NCBI RefSeq assembly: GCF_949987535.1
Contig: NC_080082.1
Location: 29,801,164-29,865,163, forward strand
Direction of reading: 5' to 3'
Source: Balaenoptera acutorostrata
Taxonomy: Eukaryota > Chordata > Mammalia > Artiodactyla > Balaenopteridae
DNA: 64,000 nucleotides
How positions within the stretch are numbered: the first letter of the stretch is position 1; each line of letters opens with the position of its first letter. This document shows, one piece after another, positions 12,201-26,659 of the stretch. The position numbers were made by a program, and so were the translations under genes. The notes beneath the pieces were generated by a model. That model worked only from the letters and a program-made list of their open reading frames with translations, was not told where the DNA came from and did not search any database.

Positions 12201-15200
12201 TTAAGATGATACACAAATTTTGAATGTCTTTGGACATTTGCTGTTCTTAGGTACAGAACACACAGTTCTTTTTCCTGCTATTATAGGTTATAGAAGTCAG
12301 TGTATTATATCAAGACTAAGGTGTTTTTCAAAATCATATGGGATATTTTGAAATTTAAAAATGTAGATGTATAATTTCACATTTAAACAAAATCATTATC
12401 ATTTTCGACTTACTACATTGATTGTATTGCTTTTAGAAATGTGAAAATGAGATGGAGTTACATTAATGAAAGCCCTTCATCTTAGGCTATCAGTAGTCTT
12501 CCATGTTGAAAAGGCAACATTTGAAAAAAATTATCAGGTAAATACTCCCTCTTACACTGAAGATGTGCCTTTAAAACACCAACTAAAACAAACAAACAAA
12601 CAACAAAAAAAACCCACTGGATGGAAATTAAGAAGTTCAATCACTTGTTAGGCTATTGGTTCTACACAATGCCAAAGGTTTGTTTACTTGGAAAAATCCA
12701 GACTTTGGACTAAATTTTCTGGGATCCACTCTAGTGCCTGGGGTTATTTGTCAGATTTTACACAAATTCAGAAAAGAACAAAAGAGAAACTTAGGTAACT
12801 TCAGGCTGTTTTGCCCTGTGCATGCAGGAGGAGAATCATAAAAGTAGGTAATCCCTTAACTTGAAGAGCAAGACAAATACTTAATACCACCCCTAGTGTG
12901 AGATAATTGTCTTAACTTTCATAAAACATTTAAAATGAAGTGAGGGGAGAAAAGTGGGGCTACATTTTCTTTTCCCCAACCATCATGTGGAAAGGTTAAA
13001 TTATAAACTTAATACTCTGAGACCTTAAAAGGCATCTTGGCAGATTTCCCCTTTCCTGGCTATATTATTACAGCCATGCCTAACAGACTAGTGGCCATAT
13101 TCTAAAACAGGGATCCTGATATTAATGTGCGGTTGCTGGCAGCAGCCTTATTCTTATATAACCACACCTGTTTTAAGCAGCTCCCCAGACCAAGTTTAAA
13201 TTACAAGTCCCTTGAGGAAAGCGGACGTGATCTCTGGGCTTGGCTCAATTCAGAATTACACGCATGTGGTATTTCATAAATATTATATGATGGTGATAAT
13301 GGTGTCCACAGAGGCTAAATGCCAACCTCTTCTATTTTCACTGGGGATCTCTAACAGGCAGCTGAGGGCTGTTAACAGGCCAGTTACATCATTTCAAGAG
13401 TTACAACTTTCCTCTAAATGAGTCAAAAAGGAAGGATTTATCTTCAAACTCAGGATGATCCTCCAAAGTAGATTGGGAGAGAGGGAATGCATTAAAAACC
13501 AGAGAAGCAGGAGGGGTAGAAACCAATTAAATAGGCAGATGAACAGAGCACTTGAAAATGCAGCCTGTCTAGCTGAGTCTACTGGCCGGGAATTCCTGGA
13601 TTCTGTTTGCCCCGTTATCACCACCTGAATCAAAATGAAAAAGCCAAACCAAGGGCCGTTCACAAGAAAGGCACAACTACCCCTGCTTTTTGGGTGGCAG
13701 TTTCTCCATACTCCTATCTTCTTTCTTTTGGAAGCTGGCAACACTGACTCCTGTGGGGGGCCTCAGTTTTCAGCTGAGACTAATATGAAAAATACAGTGA
13801 GACAGCCTAACCTTAAAGCTGTGGCTGTCAACCTTGGTTGCTCTTCAGAATCACCTGGGGAGCCTTAAAAAATACTCATCTCTGAGCCCCACCTCTAAAG
13901 ATTTTTATTTAACTCACGTGGAGTGGGACTCAGCTCAAGCACTCTCCCGGTGATTCTAAATTGCAGTCAGGGCTGAGAGCCACTGCAATAAAGACGCAGC
14001 AACATTTATATATATTTATACATCTCTCTATCGCTTTAGATACCAAATAACTGGTTATGATTTGTGTACATTTTCTTTGTTTACTTTTTTTCCTGTCTGC
14101 AGTTTTCAAACAAATGAAAGAATATTCTTTGCTCTGAGGCAGGGCAAGACATGACAAGAGCTGGCTAACATCAGCAGGGCATGCCTGATTTTGTGTGAAG
14201 TACATGTAAGAGTGATCACTTTGATTCATTAAGGCAACCAGAGACATTTCAACTATAAGTACACTCTTTCATTCCCCAATGCCCTGATCCTCTTTACAAT
14301 TATATCAAAACAAAACTGTTACATGTTTATTTTGCTAGAGAAACGGGACTAAAGAATTCTAGATTTTAGATAGTTGTTCCGCCATTAAAAAAAAAACAAC
14401 TACCTTTTATAAAACTGCTTAATTTCACATTTCTGAACCTGTTTCTATACAGTTAAGCAGATTTCCAGGAAAACACTTTTTTTTTTAATAAATGTAATAG
14501 AAAGACCAGATGTGAATTAAGAGAAAAACAGGTTTTGAATTTCCTGCCTCCTCACCTTTTTTAAAGGAAAAAAATATATCTCCTGAGAGCTTTCTTGATT
14601 TATTCCAGGATTTTTTTCAAAATTTCATTCTTAACAATAACAACAACAGCTTTCCTGCTCTTTGGAATTCATTCACCAAATAAGAAATGACCTATTAAAA
14701 TCTACTCCATTAGAGCCTGCCCTGCACTCCCATCACATAAAGTCCATATAAATCCCGTGTCTCAAAAAGCCGACATACAAACCACTCAGAACATTTTTCA
14801 TGAAAAATCTGTTTAATTTAGCAGTAAAGGGCAGCACAAGTTCAGAAATAGGTCGGGTTATGAAAGAACTCAGCAGGAAATGACAGCTTTGGATGGGGTA
14901 ACCGCAACCGTGCAAGAGCATGGCTAAGCTTCCAGCACTCCTGTCCCCGGGGGTAGTCCTGACTTAGTGCCCACTTTAGGAATACATGGTCAGCTGCAGC
15001 CATTCTTGGGTAGACACCTGAATCAGGCCATCCGCATCTCTATCCAGGGATTTGAAGGCACGAAACATGGCATCCAGGCGAACCAGGCAGCCGATGAAGT
15101 TGTTAAAATCCGTACTTCCATCCTCATCGGCATATCGGCGGACAATCATTTGGTAAAGTTGTTCCTTTAGCTGGAAGCCTGCTGCCTGCAGAGCCCCCCG

Positions 15201-18200
15201 CAGCTGAGAACTTCCCAGAGACCCAGAATGGTCCCTGTCATATTGCTTATAAATACGCTGCCATTTCTTGATGTTGTTCCAGAAATACTTAAATTCTTCG
15301 AAGCCCAGCTTTCCAGTTGCGTCATTGTCCATGATGGACACGATGCTCCGGCAGGTGTCAAGACTAAAGCCGTCGGACTTCAGATCCTTGTGCTTAGACA
15401 GGACTTTGTTGAGAATATTCATTAGGTCAGTGGCACCTACCTCCATGTCTGGTCCAGCCAGCTGTGCAAATTGTTGCCGAAACCGCCTAACTTCCTCACT
15501 TTCGTTGGCCTCCACGTTGGTGAAATGCTGCTCAGTGGGTGGTGGTTCCGGGGTGTACTGAGCAGCTGCAGCCTCACTGATAAAATTCACAAGTCCTCCA
15601 ACTATCCCTCCAATATTTCCTCCTCCTCCTCTTCTCTGACCGCCTCCTCCAAGAAGGTCTCCAAGAGCTTGTCCAAGACCTTGACCTTGATCTGCTCCTT
15701 CCAATAGAGACTTTGCAAGAAACATGCTTTCGGTTTACCAAGCAAGGGTAAAGGCTGCTGAAATCTTGGAGGTGGTGTGAGAGAGATGAAATGGAGTCTA
15801 AGTAGTTTACATGTGGAAGAACTGGCTTTTCTGTACTTGCTTGCACTGTACCACACCCTGGGTGCACCTCCTACCCTAGTTGCCTGAATTCCACTGTAGT
15901 TGCCTGAATTCCACTAGGTCCTAGCACCTGCCATTTTTCAGAGGGCGTCAATAAAATACTCCTAAGTTATAGTATGTCTGACAAATTAGAAGAAATCATA
16001 TTTTTAAGTGTAATATATTAAACTATACATTTCTATATGCTGTTAACTATTTTTAGTTCTCTTTCTCAGCACCTGAAAGATGACGTGGAGTTTCCTAACA
16101 GGAGAAGGTAAATGACTCAAGGATATCAAGAATTTCTTTTCTAAGGAATATTTATTGTTAGGGTACAATTGAAGAATTCCGGGGCACTGGAAAAATTTTT
16201 ACCTAATTCTCTTCCTTTAGCAAAGATTTGCAGCATCCAATGTTCTTAAGAAAAACTTGGAAGGGGGATTTTTAAAATGCAGGGTCCCCAGGTCCCATCC
16301 TCAGAGATTCTGATTCTGTATAGTCTGCTGTGGGGCTCATGATTACGTTTTTGGAATCTTTTGGAAGTGTAACATTCACATAGAAAACTGTACAAATCAC
16401 AAATATATAGCTCAAAGAATTTCACAAAATGTATATACCCATGTCATAACACCCAGATCAAGAAACAGAACATCACCAGGACTCCCGAAGCCTCTTCATG
16501 CCTCTTTCCAGTTATTCTCCTCTCCCAAGGGTAACTAACCATTGTCCTGACATCTAACACCACAGATTCATTTTTGTACCTTAAATAAATGGAATCATAT
16601 AGCATATACTTTTTTGTACCTTGTTTTTAAATTTTTAATTAAAAAATTTTAAAATTGTGGTAAAATACATGTAATGTGCAATTTACCATTTTAACCATCT
16701 TTTAAAAAATATTTATTTATTTATTTGGTTGCACTGAGTCTTGGTTGCGGCAGGCGGCTCCCTAGTTGGGCTCCTTAGTTGTGGCACGTGGGCTCTTTAG
16801 TTGCAGCTCGTGGGCTCCTTAGTTGTGGCAGGTGAACTCAGTTGCAGCACGCATGTGGGATCTAGTTCCCTGACCAGGGATCGAACCCGGGCCTCCTGCA
16901 CTGGGAGCGCAGAGTCTTAACCACTGTGCCACCAGGGAAGTCCCCCATTTTAACCATTTTTAAGTGTACAGTTCAGTGACATTAAGTACATTCACATTGT
17001 TGTGCAACCATCATCACCATCCATCTCCAGAAATTTTTTCTTCTTGCAAAACTGAGACTGTCCCCATTAAACATTCCTTCCTCCCCTTAGGCCCTAGCAA
17101 CCACCATTCTACTTCATGTCTGTATGAATTTAACTGTTTTAGGTATCTCATATAAATGGAATCATACAGTATTTGTCCTTTTGTGACTGGCTAATTTCAC
17201 TTAGCATAATGTCTTCAAGGTTCATCCATGTTGTAGTATGTGTCAGAATTTATTTCTTTTTTAAAGCTAAGTAACCTTCCATTGTATGTATATAACATTT
17301 TTTTTATCCATTTGTCCATTGGTGGATGCTTGGGTTGCTTCCACCTTTTGGCTTTTGTGAATAATGCTGCTACAAACATGGGGGTACAAATATTTCTTCA
17401 AGTTCCTACTTTCAAATCTTTTGGTTATATACCCAGAAGCAGAATTGCTGGATCAAATGGTAATTCTGTTTTTAATTTTTTAAAGAACAACCATACTATT
17501 TTCCACAGTGGCTATACTATTTTACATTCCCACCAACAGTGTGCAAGGGTTCCAATTTCTCCACAGCCTTGCCAACACTTGTTATTTTCTGGGTGTTTTT
17601 TTTGTTTGTTTGTTTGTTTTTTGATAATAGCCATCCTAATGGGTGTGACAGGATATCTTATAGGGGTTTTAATTTGCATTTCCCTAATGATTAGTGATGT
17701 TGAGCATCTTTTCATATACCTGTTGGTCACTTGTATATCAAGAAATGTTTATTCAAGCCCTTTGCCCATTTTTTGATTGGGTTGTTTGTTTTTTTTGTTG
17801 TTATTTTGTAGCTCCTTCTACATTCTGGATATTAACCTCTCATCAGTTATACAATTGGCAAATATTTTCTTCCATTCCATGAGTTGCCTCTCCACTCTGT
17901 TGATAGTGTCCTTCAATTCACAAAATTTTTAAATTTTGATGTAGTCCAATTTATCTAATTTTTCTTTTATTGCTTGTGCTTTTGGTGTCATATCCAAAAA
18001 ATCAACAAGAAATCCACTGTCACAAAGCTTTTCTCCTACGTTTTTGTCTAACACAAAACATAATAGCTTTAGCTCTTATGCTTAGGTCTTTGACCCATTT
18101 TGAGCTAATTTTTACATATGGCATAAGGTAAGAGTCCACTTCATTCTTCTGCATGTGGTTATCCAGTTTTCTCAGCACCATTTGTTGAAAAGACTGTTCT

Positions 18201-19017
18201 TTCCCCATTGAATGGTCTTGACACCCTTATCGAAAATCATTTGTATGCACACACACAGGTTTAGTTCTGGGCTCTCTATTCTATTCCATTGGTTCATATC
18301 TGTCTTTATGCCAGTACCACACTATTTGGATTACTGTAGCTTTGTAGTAAGTTTTGAAATCAGGAAGTGTAAGACTTCCAACTTTGTTCTTTTGCAAGAC
18401 TATTTTGTCTATTCAGCATCCCTTGAGATTCCATATGAATTTTAGGATGGATTTTCTGACTTCTGTAAAAAAAAAATGTTGTCGGGATTTTGATAGGGAT
18501 TGCGCGGACTCTGTAGACCACTTTGGGCAGTATTGACTTCTTAACAATATTAAGAATTCCAATCCATGAACACAGGATGTCTTTCCATTTATTTGCATCT
18601 TTTTAAATTTCTTTGAGCAACACTTTGTAGTTTCCAGTGTACAAGTCTTCTACCTCCTTGGTTGTTTATTCCTATTTTATTTTTTTTAATGCTGCTGTAA
18701 ATAGAGTTGCTTTCTTAATTTCTTTTTCAGATTTACTGTTAGTGTATAGAAACACAACTAAGTTTTTTTTTAAAAATAAATTTATTTATTTTTGGCTGCA
18801 TTGGGTCTTCGTTGCGGTGCACAGGCTTCTCACTGCGGTGGCTTCTCTTGTTGCGGAGCACAGGCTCTAAGCGCGCGGCCTTTAGTAGTTGTGGCATGCG
18901 GGCTCTAGAGTGCAGGGTCAGTAATTGCACTGCAGGGGCTTAGTTGCTCCACAGCATGTGGGATCTTCTCGGACCAGGGATTGAACCTGTGTCCCCTGCA
19001 CTGGTAGGCAGATTCTT

Positions 19018-19060
<43 letters not shown>

Positions 19061-21643
19061 TGGCTGCATTGGGTCTTCATTGCATGTGCGTGGGCTTTCT
19101 CTAGTTGTGGTGATCAGGGGCTACTCTTTGTTGTGGTGCACAGGTTTCTCATTGTGGTGGCTTCTCTTGTGGAGCACGGGCTCTAGGCTTGCGGGCTTCA
19201 GTAGTTGTGGCACGCGGGCTTCAGTAGTTGTGGCTTGTGGACTCTAGAGCGTAGGCTCAGTAGTTGTGGCGCACGGACTTAGTTGCTCTGCGGCATTTTG
19301 GATCTTCCTGGACCAGGGATCGAACCCGTGTCCCCTGCACTGGCAGGCAGATTCTTAACCACTGCGCCACCAGGGAAGTCCCCACAACTAAGTTTTGTGT
19401 GTGGATTTGTATCCTGCAACTCTGCTGAATTAGTTTATTAGTTCTAACAATTGTGTGTGTGTGTGTTGTCTGCAGGATTTTTTTACATATAAGATCATGT
19501 ATTCTGTGAGCAGAGATAATTTTTCTTCTTCCTTTCCAGCTCATATTCCTTTCATTTCTTTTCTTGCCTAACTGTTTTGGCTAGGGCTTCCAGTACTATG
19601 CTGAAGAGGAGTAGTGAAAGCAGGCATCCTTTTGTGTTCCTAATCTTAGAGGAAAGGTTTTCAGGCTCAAACCATTGAGTATGATGTTGGCTGTGGGCTT
19701 TTCATATATGGTTTTTATTATGTTGAGGTATTTTTCTTCTATTCCTAGTTTGTTAAGTGTTTTTATCTGAAAGGGTGTTGAATTTTGTCAAATGCTTTTT
19801 CTGGATCGATTGAGGTAACTGTGTTTTTTCCCCCTTCATTCTGTTAATGTGGTTTATTACATTGATTGATTTTCATATGTTGAACCACCCTTGCGTTCAA
19901 GGAATAAATCCCACTTAGTCATGATGTAAAATCCTCTTTATGTGCTGTTGAATTCTGTTTGCTAGTATTTTGTTCAGAATTGTTGCATCAATATTCATAT
20001 GGGGGACTTCCCTGGTGGTGCAGTAGTTAAGAATCTGCCTTCCAATGCAAGGGAGATGGGTTCGATCCCTGGTCAGGGAACTAGATCCCACATGCATGCC
20101 ACAACTAAGGAGCCCATGAGCCGCAACTAAGGAGCACACGTGCTGCAATTAAGTAGCACACGTGCTGCAACTAAAGGAGCTGGCGAGCCGCAAGTAAGGA
20201 GCCCGCCTGCTGCAACTAAGACCAAAATAAATAAATAAAATAAATAAAAAAAACAATTCATATAGGACATTGGTCCGTAGTTTTCTTTTCATGTACTGTT
20301 GACGCTTGAACAATACGGGTTTGAACTATGTGCCTCCATTTCTACTAGGATTTTATTCAATAAATACATACTACAGTCCTACACTTGAGCTTGGTTGAAT
20401 CTGTGGATGCAGAATCATGGATACAAAGGGCCGACTATAAAGTTATACGGAGATTTTCGACTGCACGGGGGTTGGTTCCCCTAACCCCTGTGCTGTTCAA
20501 GGGTCAACTGTACTATCCTTTTCTGACCTTGGTATCAGGATAATGTTGGCCTCATAGAATGAGTTGGGAAGTATTCCCTCCTCTTCAATTTTTGGGAAGA
20601 GTTTGAGAACGATTAGTGTTAACTCTTCTTTAAACATTTGGTAGAATTCACTAGTGAAGCCATCTGGTCCTGGGATTTTCTTTGTTGGGAGGTTTTTAAA
20701 AAATTACTCATTCAATCTCCTTACTAGTTAGGTCTGTTCATATTTTCTGTTTCTTCATGATTCAGTCCTGGTAGGTTGTACATTTCTAGGAATTTGTCCA
20801 TTACATATAGGTTAACCAATTTGTTGGCATACAGTTGCTCATAGTACTGTTTTATAATACTTTTTATTTCTGTAAACTTGGTAGTACTGTCCTCTCTTTT
20901 CTGATTTTGTGTGTCTGGCTTTTCTTTGCTCAAAATTACATTTGTGAGATTTTATATTTTTAATAAGTATCTTCAGAAGTCAGTCTATGACAGATAGTCC
21001 CAGATAATACTTTGAGAAACCTCACCCTCTACTACGTAGAGTCAGGGTACAAGCCTTTCAGCAGTCTTTGGAAGTTCTATTGGTAAACTCAGGGAAAAGT
21101 GGCCAGGACATAACTAAATCCTTATATCACTCAGCATTTTGGACCTTAATTTCAATCTGCAAACTGATGATAATAGTATCTCCCCTGCCTACTTCATAAT
21201 GATTCAATTTCTTTTATTATGTTTCAGGACTTGGACTCAATGTTTAGGAGAGAAAGATGAAAACATCAGGATTGCTGTCCTCAAGGATCAAAGAGACCCA
21301 CAGAAAACTAGGTGTTGTAACTATAATCTGAGGTCTATTTTCACATTTCTACTATTAATACTAAACTATTACATTTGTATATAATATTCTTTGGTATATC
21401 GATTTCATAGAATTTCCCTGGAAGACATAAAAGCATTTGAAATAAGGAAAGAAAAACTCAGAGAAGTTAAGCTACTTATAAAAGGTCACACAGCTAATAC
21501 ATTGTACACGATTATCAAACCAATATGGGTGCCCAAAAGAGGAACAATAAGTTCTGGTGAGGAAAGGAAAGGAGAACATTTACCTACAGAAGAGATAAGG
21601 TGTAGACCTGACTATAGGCTAAGTCAGAGTTCTCCAAAATATA

Positions 21644-21677
<34 letters not shown>

Positions 21678-24600
21678 GGGTGGTGTAGTGAAAAGATAGA
21701 GGAACTAAAGCATGTGTGGTATTCAAGAGATAATGAGTAGTCCAGTGTGATGAGAGTTTACTGCTGAGAATGATGGGAGATAAAGGCAACTCAATAGAAT
21801 AGAATGAAATTGGAAAGGACTCTGAACTGCCATGTGACAGAGTCTATCTCACAGGTTACTCTGGAAAATACTAAGACTCACATATGAAGTCAAAAGGAGG
21901 TTAAACATAAAATTACTTTATAAACTGTACAATTCTAGAATTAAATAATGATTATTCTAGTTATTATTAGGGAGAGAATAGTAGCTGGGAGACACTGCTC
22001 TGTGTAGGACATGAGAGCAATGTCTCCTGCCACACTTAGTGGTTTACAGAAAACTCTCCATCAACTGGTTTTATGGCACAATGACTCCAATAACTGGTCT
22101 CATGGGCACCGTGAAATGGTCTCTGTAAACACCAAAGGCCAAATGTCTTCCTTTACCACACTGAAGAAGCACCACAAAGGGACTTTCTTCCCTTTAGGGG
22201 ATCACAAGGGGCCATCTGGCCTCAGACAGATTTAAATCCATTCATATAAGCTTCTGAGGAAATTACATGGGCTTTGTTTTTATAATATTGCAAATTAACT
22301 TGACAGCATCCATTGTCATATAAATTGTGCCTCCTTATGACCATCTGAAGTGTTTTTCGCTGAAGTTTAAATCCAATTCCTCTCATTTATTTTCTGCTAA
22401 GATGGAAAGCATTTGGCTAACGGTTTCTCATAAGCCATCATAGAATAAAAGACTGTTATTAGATTAACAAGCCTCTTCTTCTCTGGACTATTTAATCCCC
22501 TAAGGCTATTTATTAGGACATTAGTAGGAACTTTGGTTGCTGTCTGGGGGAACTCTACTGTGTAGCTCTGGAGAAAAAGGGTAGGGGAAGAGGCCATATT
22601 CAATGGAAAATTTAACCTCAATTTGAGGGGGAAGAGTTATTGAACTTAAAAAGTTAACAGTGACACACGAATGCTACTAGCAACACTATTCATAATAGTT
22701 CCAAAGTAGAAACAACCTAAATATCCACTAACAGGTGAATGAATAAACAAAATGTGATAAATTCATATAATGGAGTACTATTTGGCAATAAAAAGGGATG
22801 AATTACTGATACAGGCAACGACATGGATGGTTCTCAAAAACTTACAATAAGTGATAAAAGCCAGACATGAGACTGTATATCGTAAGATTCCATTATATGA
22901 AATGTCCAGAAAAGGCAAATCTATACAAGTCTCTATTCTAGTCTTTATTCTAGACCAGGTCTAGAACAACGCAGGAGGACTTACTATAGTGGTTGCCTAG
23001 GGCTGGGAGATAGGTAGGTGACAGGAATTAACAGTTAATGACACAAGGAATCATAATGGGGTGATGGAAAAACTCTAAAACTGATTTATGGTGCTGGTTG
23101 CACAACTTGGTAAATTTACTAAAAAAATCATTGAACTATATGCTTGAAATGGCTGAATACTCTGATATGTAAAATATGTCTCAAGAAAGTTATTTTTAAA
23201 AAGTCCAGAGATGGTTTGTAGTAAAAAGAATACTGAACTAGGAGTTCCCAGTGTTGCAACTAACCAGCTCTGTAGCCTTGAGCATGCAACTTCCTCTTTT
23301 GGGCTGGAAGCTTCCTGAGAAATGAGGAAGATGGGCAATTTGACACTAAACATCCTTTCAGCTCTAGAATTCTGCGGGTCTAGATCTTCATGTGCCACGA
23401 AGTGGTGACTGCAGCTTCGTTCTTACCTTGCATTCAGTTTCCTTCTCATGCCCAAGTATTTTTATGTTATATATGACTGTAATTTAATCTTTTTCTTGGG
23501 TCTGGTTCTACAACTTTTCAAGACATACTTACATACCCTTATCCTCACTATGACGTATTGTCTGGTTTTCAAAAGTATTCCGGTAACCTATCAAATATGT
23601 TGCTCCTCCAGACAGAACTCCAAGGTGGGGGGACTGAAGCAGGTCTCGAATAACTCAGGACACACAGCTCCCACTTTCAGTGAGGGCTCTCTGTCAAGTG
23701 GGGCTTTCACCTAACTGCAACATGATCTGGACCAGACCTTCCTAATTTGTTGATGAGAATGTCACGTTGGATGAAATCAAAAGCCTTTCTCGAGTCCATA
23801 TAGATAATATCTATTTCTTCTTCTTTATCATCTTGGACTGTCACTCTGTCATAAGAGGAAATTAAATTGGTCTGACACAATTTGCTCCTTACAAAGCCCT
23901 GTTCTTTACCTCTTTATGCTCTTGGAGGAAGCCATTGCTCACTTGTTCCAATAAAAAATTGAGCTTTAGTCAATGCCCTCTCCTTTCTGTTTCCTCTAAG
24001 TGTCTCCTAGGTAGACTTGCATTGAGAAGCCAAAAAGAAAGCATATAATTCTCATGCTTAAAAGGATATTTCTAGTGTAAGAACGCTCAGGGAGGGAAAA
24101 TATTATGCTGGACTACATGGGGGAGTTAAGTCACCCTGAGAATTAAAGAAAGAAATGGTCAGACATATAGGCCATCGAACTTTCAGGATGACTGGTACAA
24201 CTGGATAGGAATGTTCATCTAGCCCACTCAGAAAGTTATAGCCTTCTTCTGTTAATTATATCATATGAGCTTTAGAGTTCATGTAACAAATCCTGATTAA
24301 TTGAGATTGGAATCAAGATGAATTCTTTTCTCTAGCTTATGAGCGATGAGGAAGAGGAACGTCCCGTGTCATGAGGGGAAATCGAGTGTGAATCAGCAAA
24401 ATATTCCTGATTTTAGAAACTCGCTTTGAAGCCGCTTGGCGTTACACCACCGTTCGCCTTCTCTTCCCCACATCTCCCACTCCCCCCTCCCGTTTTCATG
24501 TCCAATAAATGTAATAGGTCTCTACAAAAAAAAAAAAAAAAAAGATGAGTTCTTTTCACATGAGCTATGAAATACTAAAGTACACATCAAACCTGAACTG

Positions 24601-26628
24601 GAAATTTCAAGGATATTAGAAAGGGGAAAAGGGGGGTGGAGGAGGGATAAATTAGGAGCTTGGGATTAACAGACACACACTACTAGATATAAAGTAGATA
24701 AACAATGAGGTCCTAGTGTGTAGCACAGGGAAAAATATTCAATATCTTGTAATAACCTATAATGGAAAAGAATCTGGAAAAGAATATATAAATATAACTG
24801 AATCACTTTTCTGTACACCAGAAACTGACACAACATTGTAAATCAGCTATACTTCAATTTAAAAAAAAAGGATAGAAGACTTCACTGTTGCAACTATTCA
24901 CCTCCGGCACTGTATTATGAAAGCAGCCATAGACAGTACATAAACAAATGGGCATGGTTGTGTCCCAATAAAGCTTTATTTACAAAATAGGCGTCAGACT
25001 GGATCTGGTCTATCAGCTGTAGTTTGCTGACTGTCACCTGCTGTATTTCCTAAACTGATGAAAATAAAGCATGCTGGTAAAGTTTAAGGACTGATTGAAG
25101 GATTGCAGTCAGGGCTTATAGCTACCATCGTTCCACATCTGATTTAAAGGGGGTCACTCTGAATCTTTATTCTCACCAAATCTGTCTACTTCTTATTGAC
25201 ATCCTCTCCATTTCTAACTAGTGGTATATCATTCATCTTCACAGATGACAGAGACTGATTTCTAATAACTCAGCTATAGTCTGGCATGAGCTCACTCTCT
25301 TTTTACCAAAACAATTATGCACACAACAGACCACAGGCTAAGAAAATTTAGATAGATGGTTACTATTTCCATTCTCTAAAAAATGTGAAAACTGTCCTGA
25401 TTTTTCCCATTTCAGCCTTCTAACTGGTACTTAGTTCTTCTGGCATCACTATGTCCTTTGTTTAAATATTAGAACAGGAAAGGTGTGTGTATACTTTAGC
25501 ACTTTGACAATCCAGCATTTTTGGCTATTCTGGAGATCTTTTATTACTGTTTTGCATTGTGTGGAATGAATGCGTTTCTTTATCCCGAGTTCTTCCTGTC
25601 TGCCCTGTTCTTGGCATTAGTTCAAGTGTTAAATCGTGAGCAAATAATGAGCATATAATAACAAGCATCCTTGCTTGCCCTTCCCTGTTAGAGAAGGTAG
25701 GGTGCTGTATTATGCAGATTTTCATGCTGAGAGTTAGGACAGGGCACTTATGTGGCTTAAGTGACTGGAAATAAACAGAGAAATCTTTCTGAGTGGGGTG
25801 GATTAACTTTTTTAATTCAGTTGTACAAATTATACTGAAAGTTTAGGACCAAATGTCCCACAAAGTCAAAAACATTTACAATCCGGCTCTTTGCTGACAA
25901 AAGTCTGCTGACCCCTGAAATATAGCTTTGCCACCAGCGAATATACATACCGTTATGGTGATGTGTGCCAGATGGAACATTACCCTGAATGTATCATGAG
26001 ATGTAGTGTAGACGAGATGACTTGCCACTAGTAAGAGGTAAGAGGCAGATAACATAGTATACCGTCAAACTAGCAACAAAGATGACATGTGTGCTGAAAT
26101 ATCTGAGGACCTTGTCTCATAGGTATGTAAGATACTGCTGGCAGGGCAGCACACGGCTCTGCTCAATAACACAGCGTTGAAGAATGAATGAAATAAGGTG
26201 ATGCTGTGTAGATATTCTTATGACTGCTAAAATGACTGTGTTATAATTATTTCTGACTTAGCCAGTGTTGTTTCTCAGTCCCATTAAGTGTATTTAAATG
26301 CCTTCAAGAGTGTTGGCAAAAAAATCTAGTCTTGAAAACTGAATTATGAATATAAAAAATGTTGAGGGCTTCCCTGGTGGCGCAGTGGTTGAGAATCTGC
26401 CTGCCAATGCGGGGGACACGGGTTCGAGCCCTGGTCTGGGAGGATCCCACATGCCATGGAGCAACTGGGCCCGTGAGCCACAACTGCTGAGCCTGCATGT
26501 CTGGAGCCTGTGCTCCGCAACAAGAGAGGCCACGATGGTGAGAGGCCTGCGCACCGCGATGAAGAGTGGTCCCCACTTGCCGCAACTAGAGAAAGCCCTC
26601 GCACAGAAACGAAGACTCAACACAGTCA

Positions 26629-26659
<31 letters not shown>

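Larger units (their letters stand above)
16625..20940 (-). mobile_element. Long old L1, interrupted by later insertions
   Basis: Antisense L1: 3' UTR (AAGTGTACAGTTCAGTGACA), ORF2 C-terminal region (for example CAAATGGTAATTCTG, a zinc-knuckle segment near 17560), then reverse-transcriptase region up to about 20940, where it is 5'-truncated. Remnant peptide [10 protein letters not shown] near 20850 is typical of ORF2. It is full of stops and frameshifts. SINEs at 16699, 18767 and 20001 and a Tigger element at 20296 were inserted into it later, so it is the oldest layer here. Confidence 0.88.

Noticed and set aside
15574..15867. Minus-strand 97-residue frame overlapping the CAPNS2 start
   Set aside because: It is a shifted frame of the Gly-rich CAPNS2 N-terminus; the repeats keep several frames open.
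17240..17776. 178-residue plus-strand open frame
   Set aside because: It is the antisense of the old L1 ORF2 region; the minus strand gives L1-like peptide.
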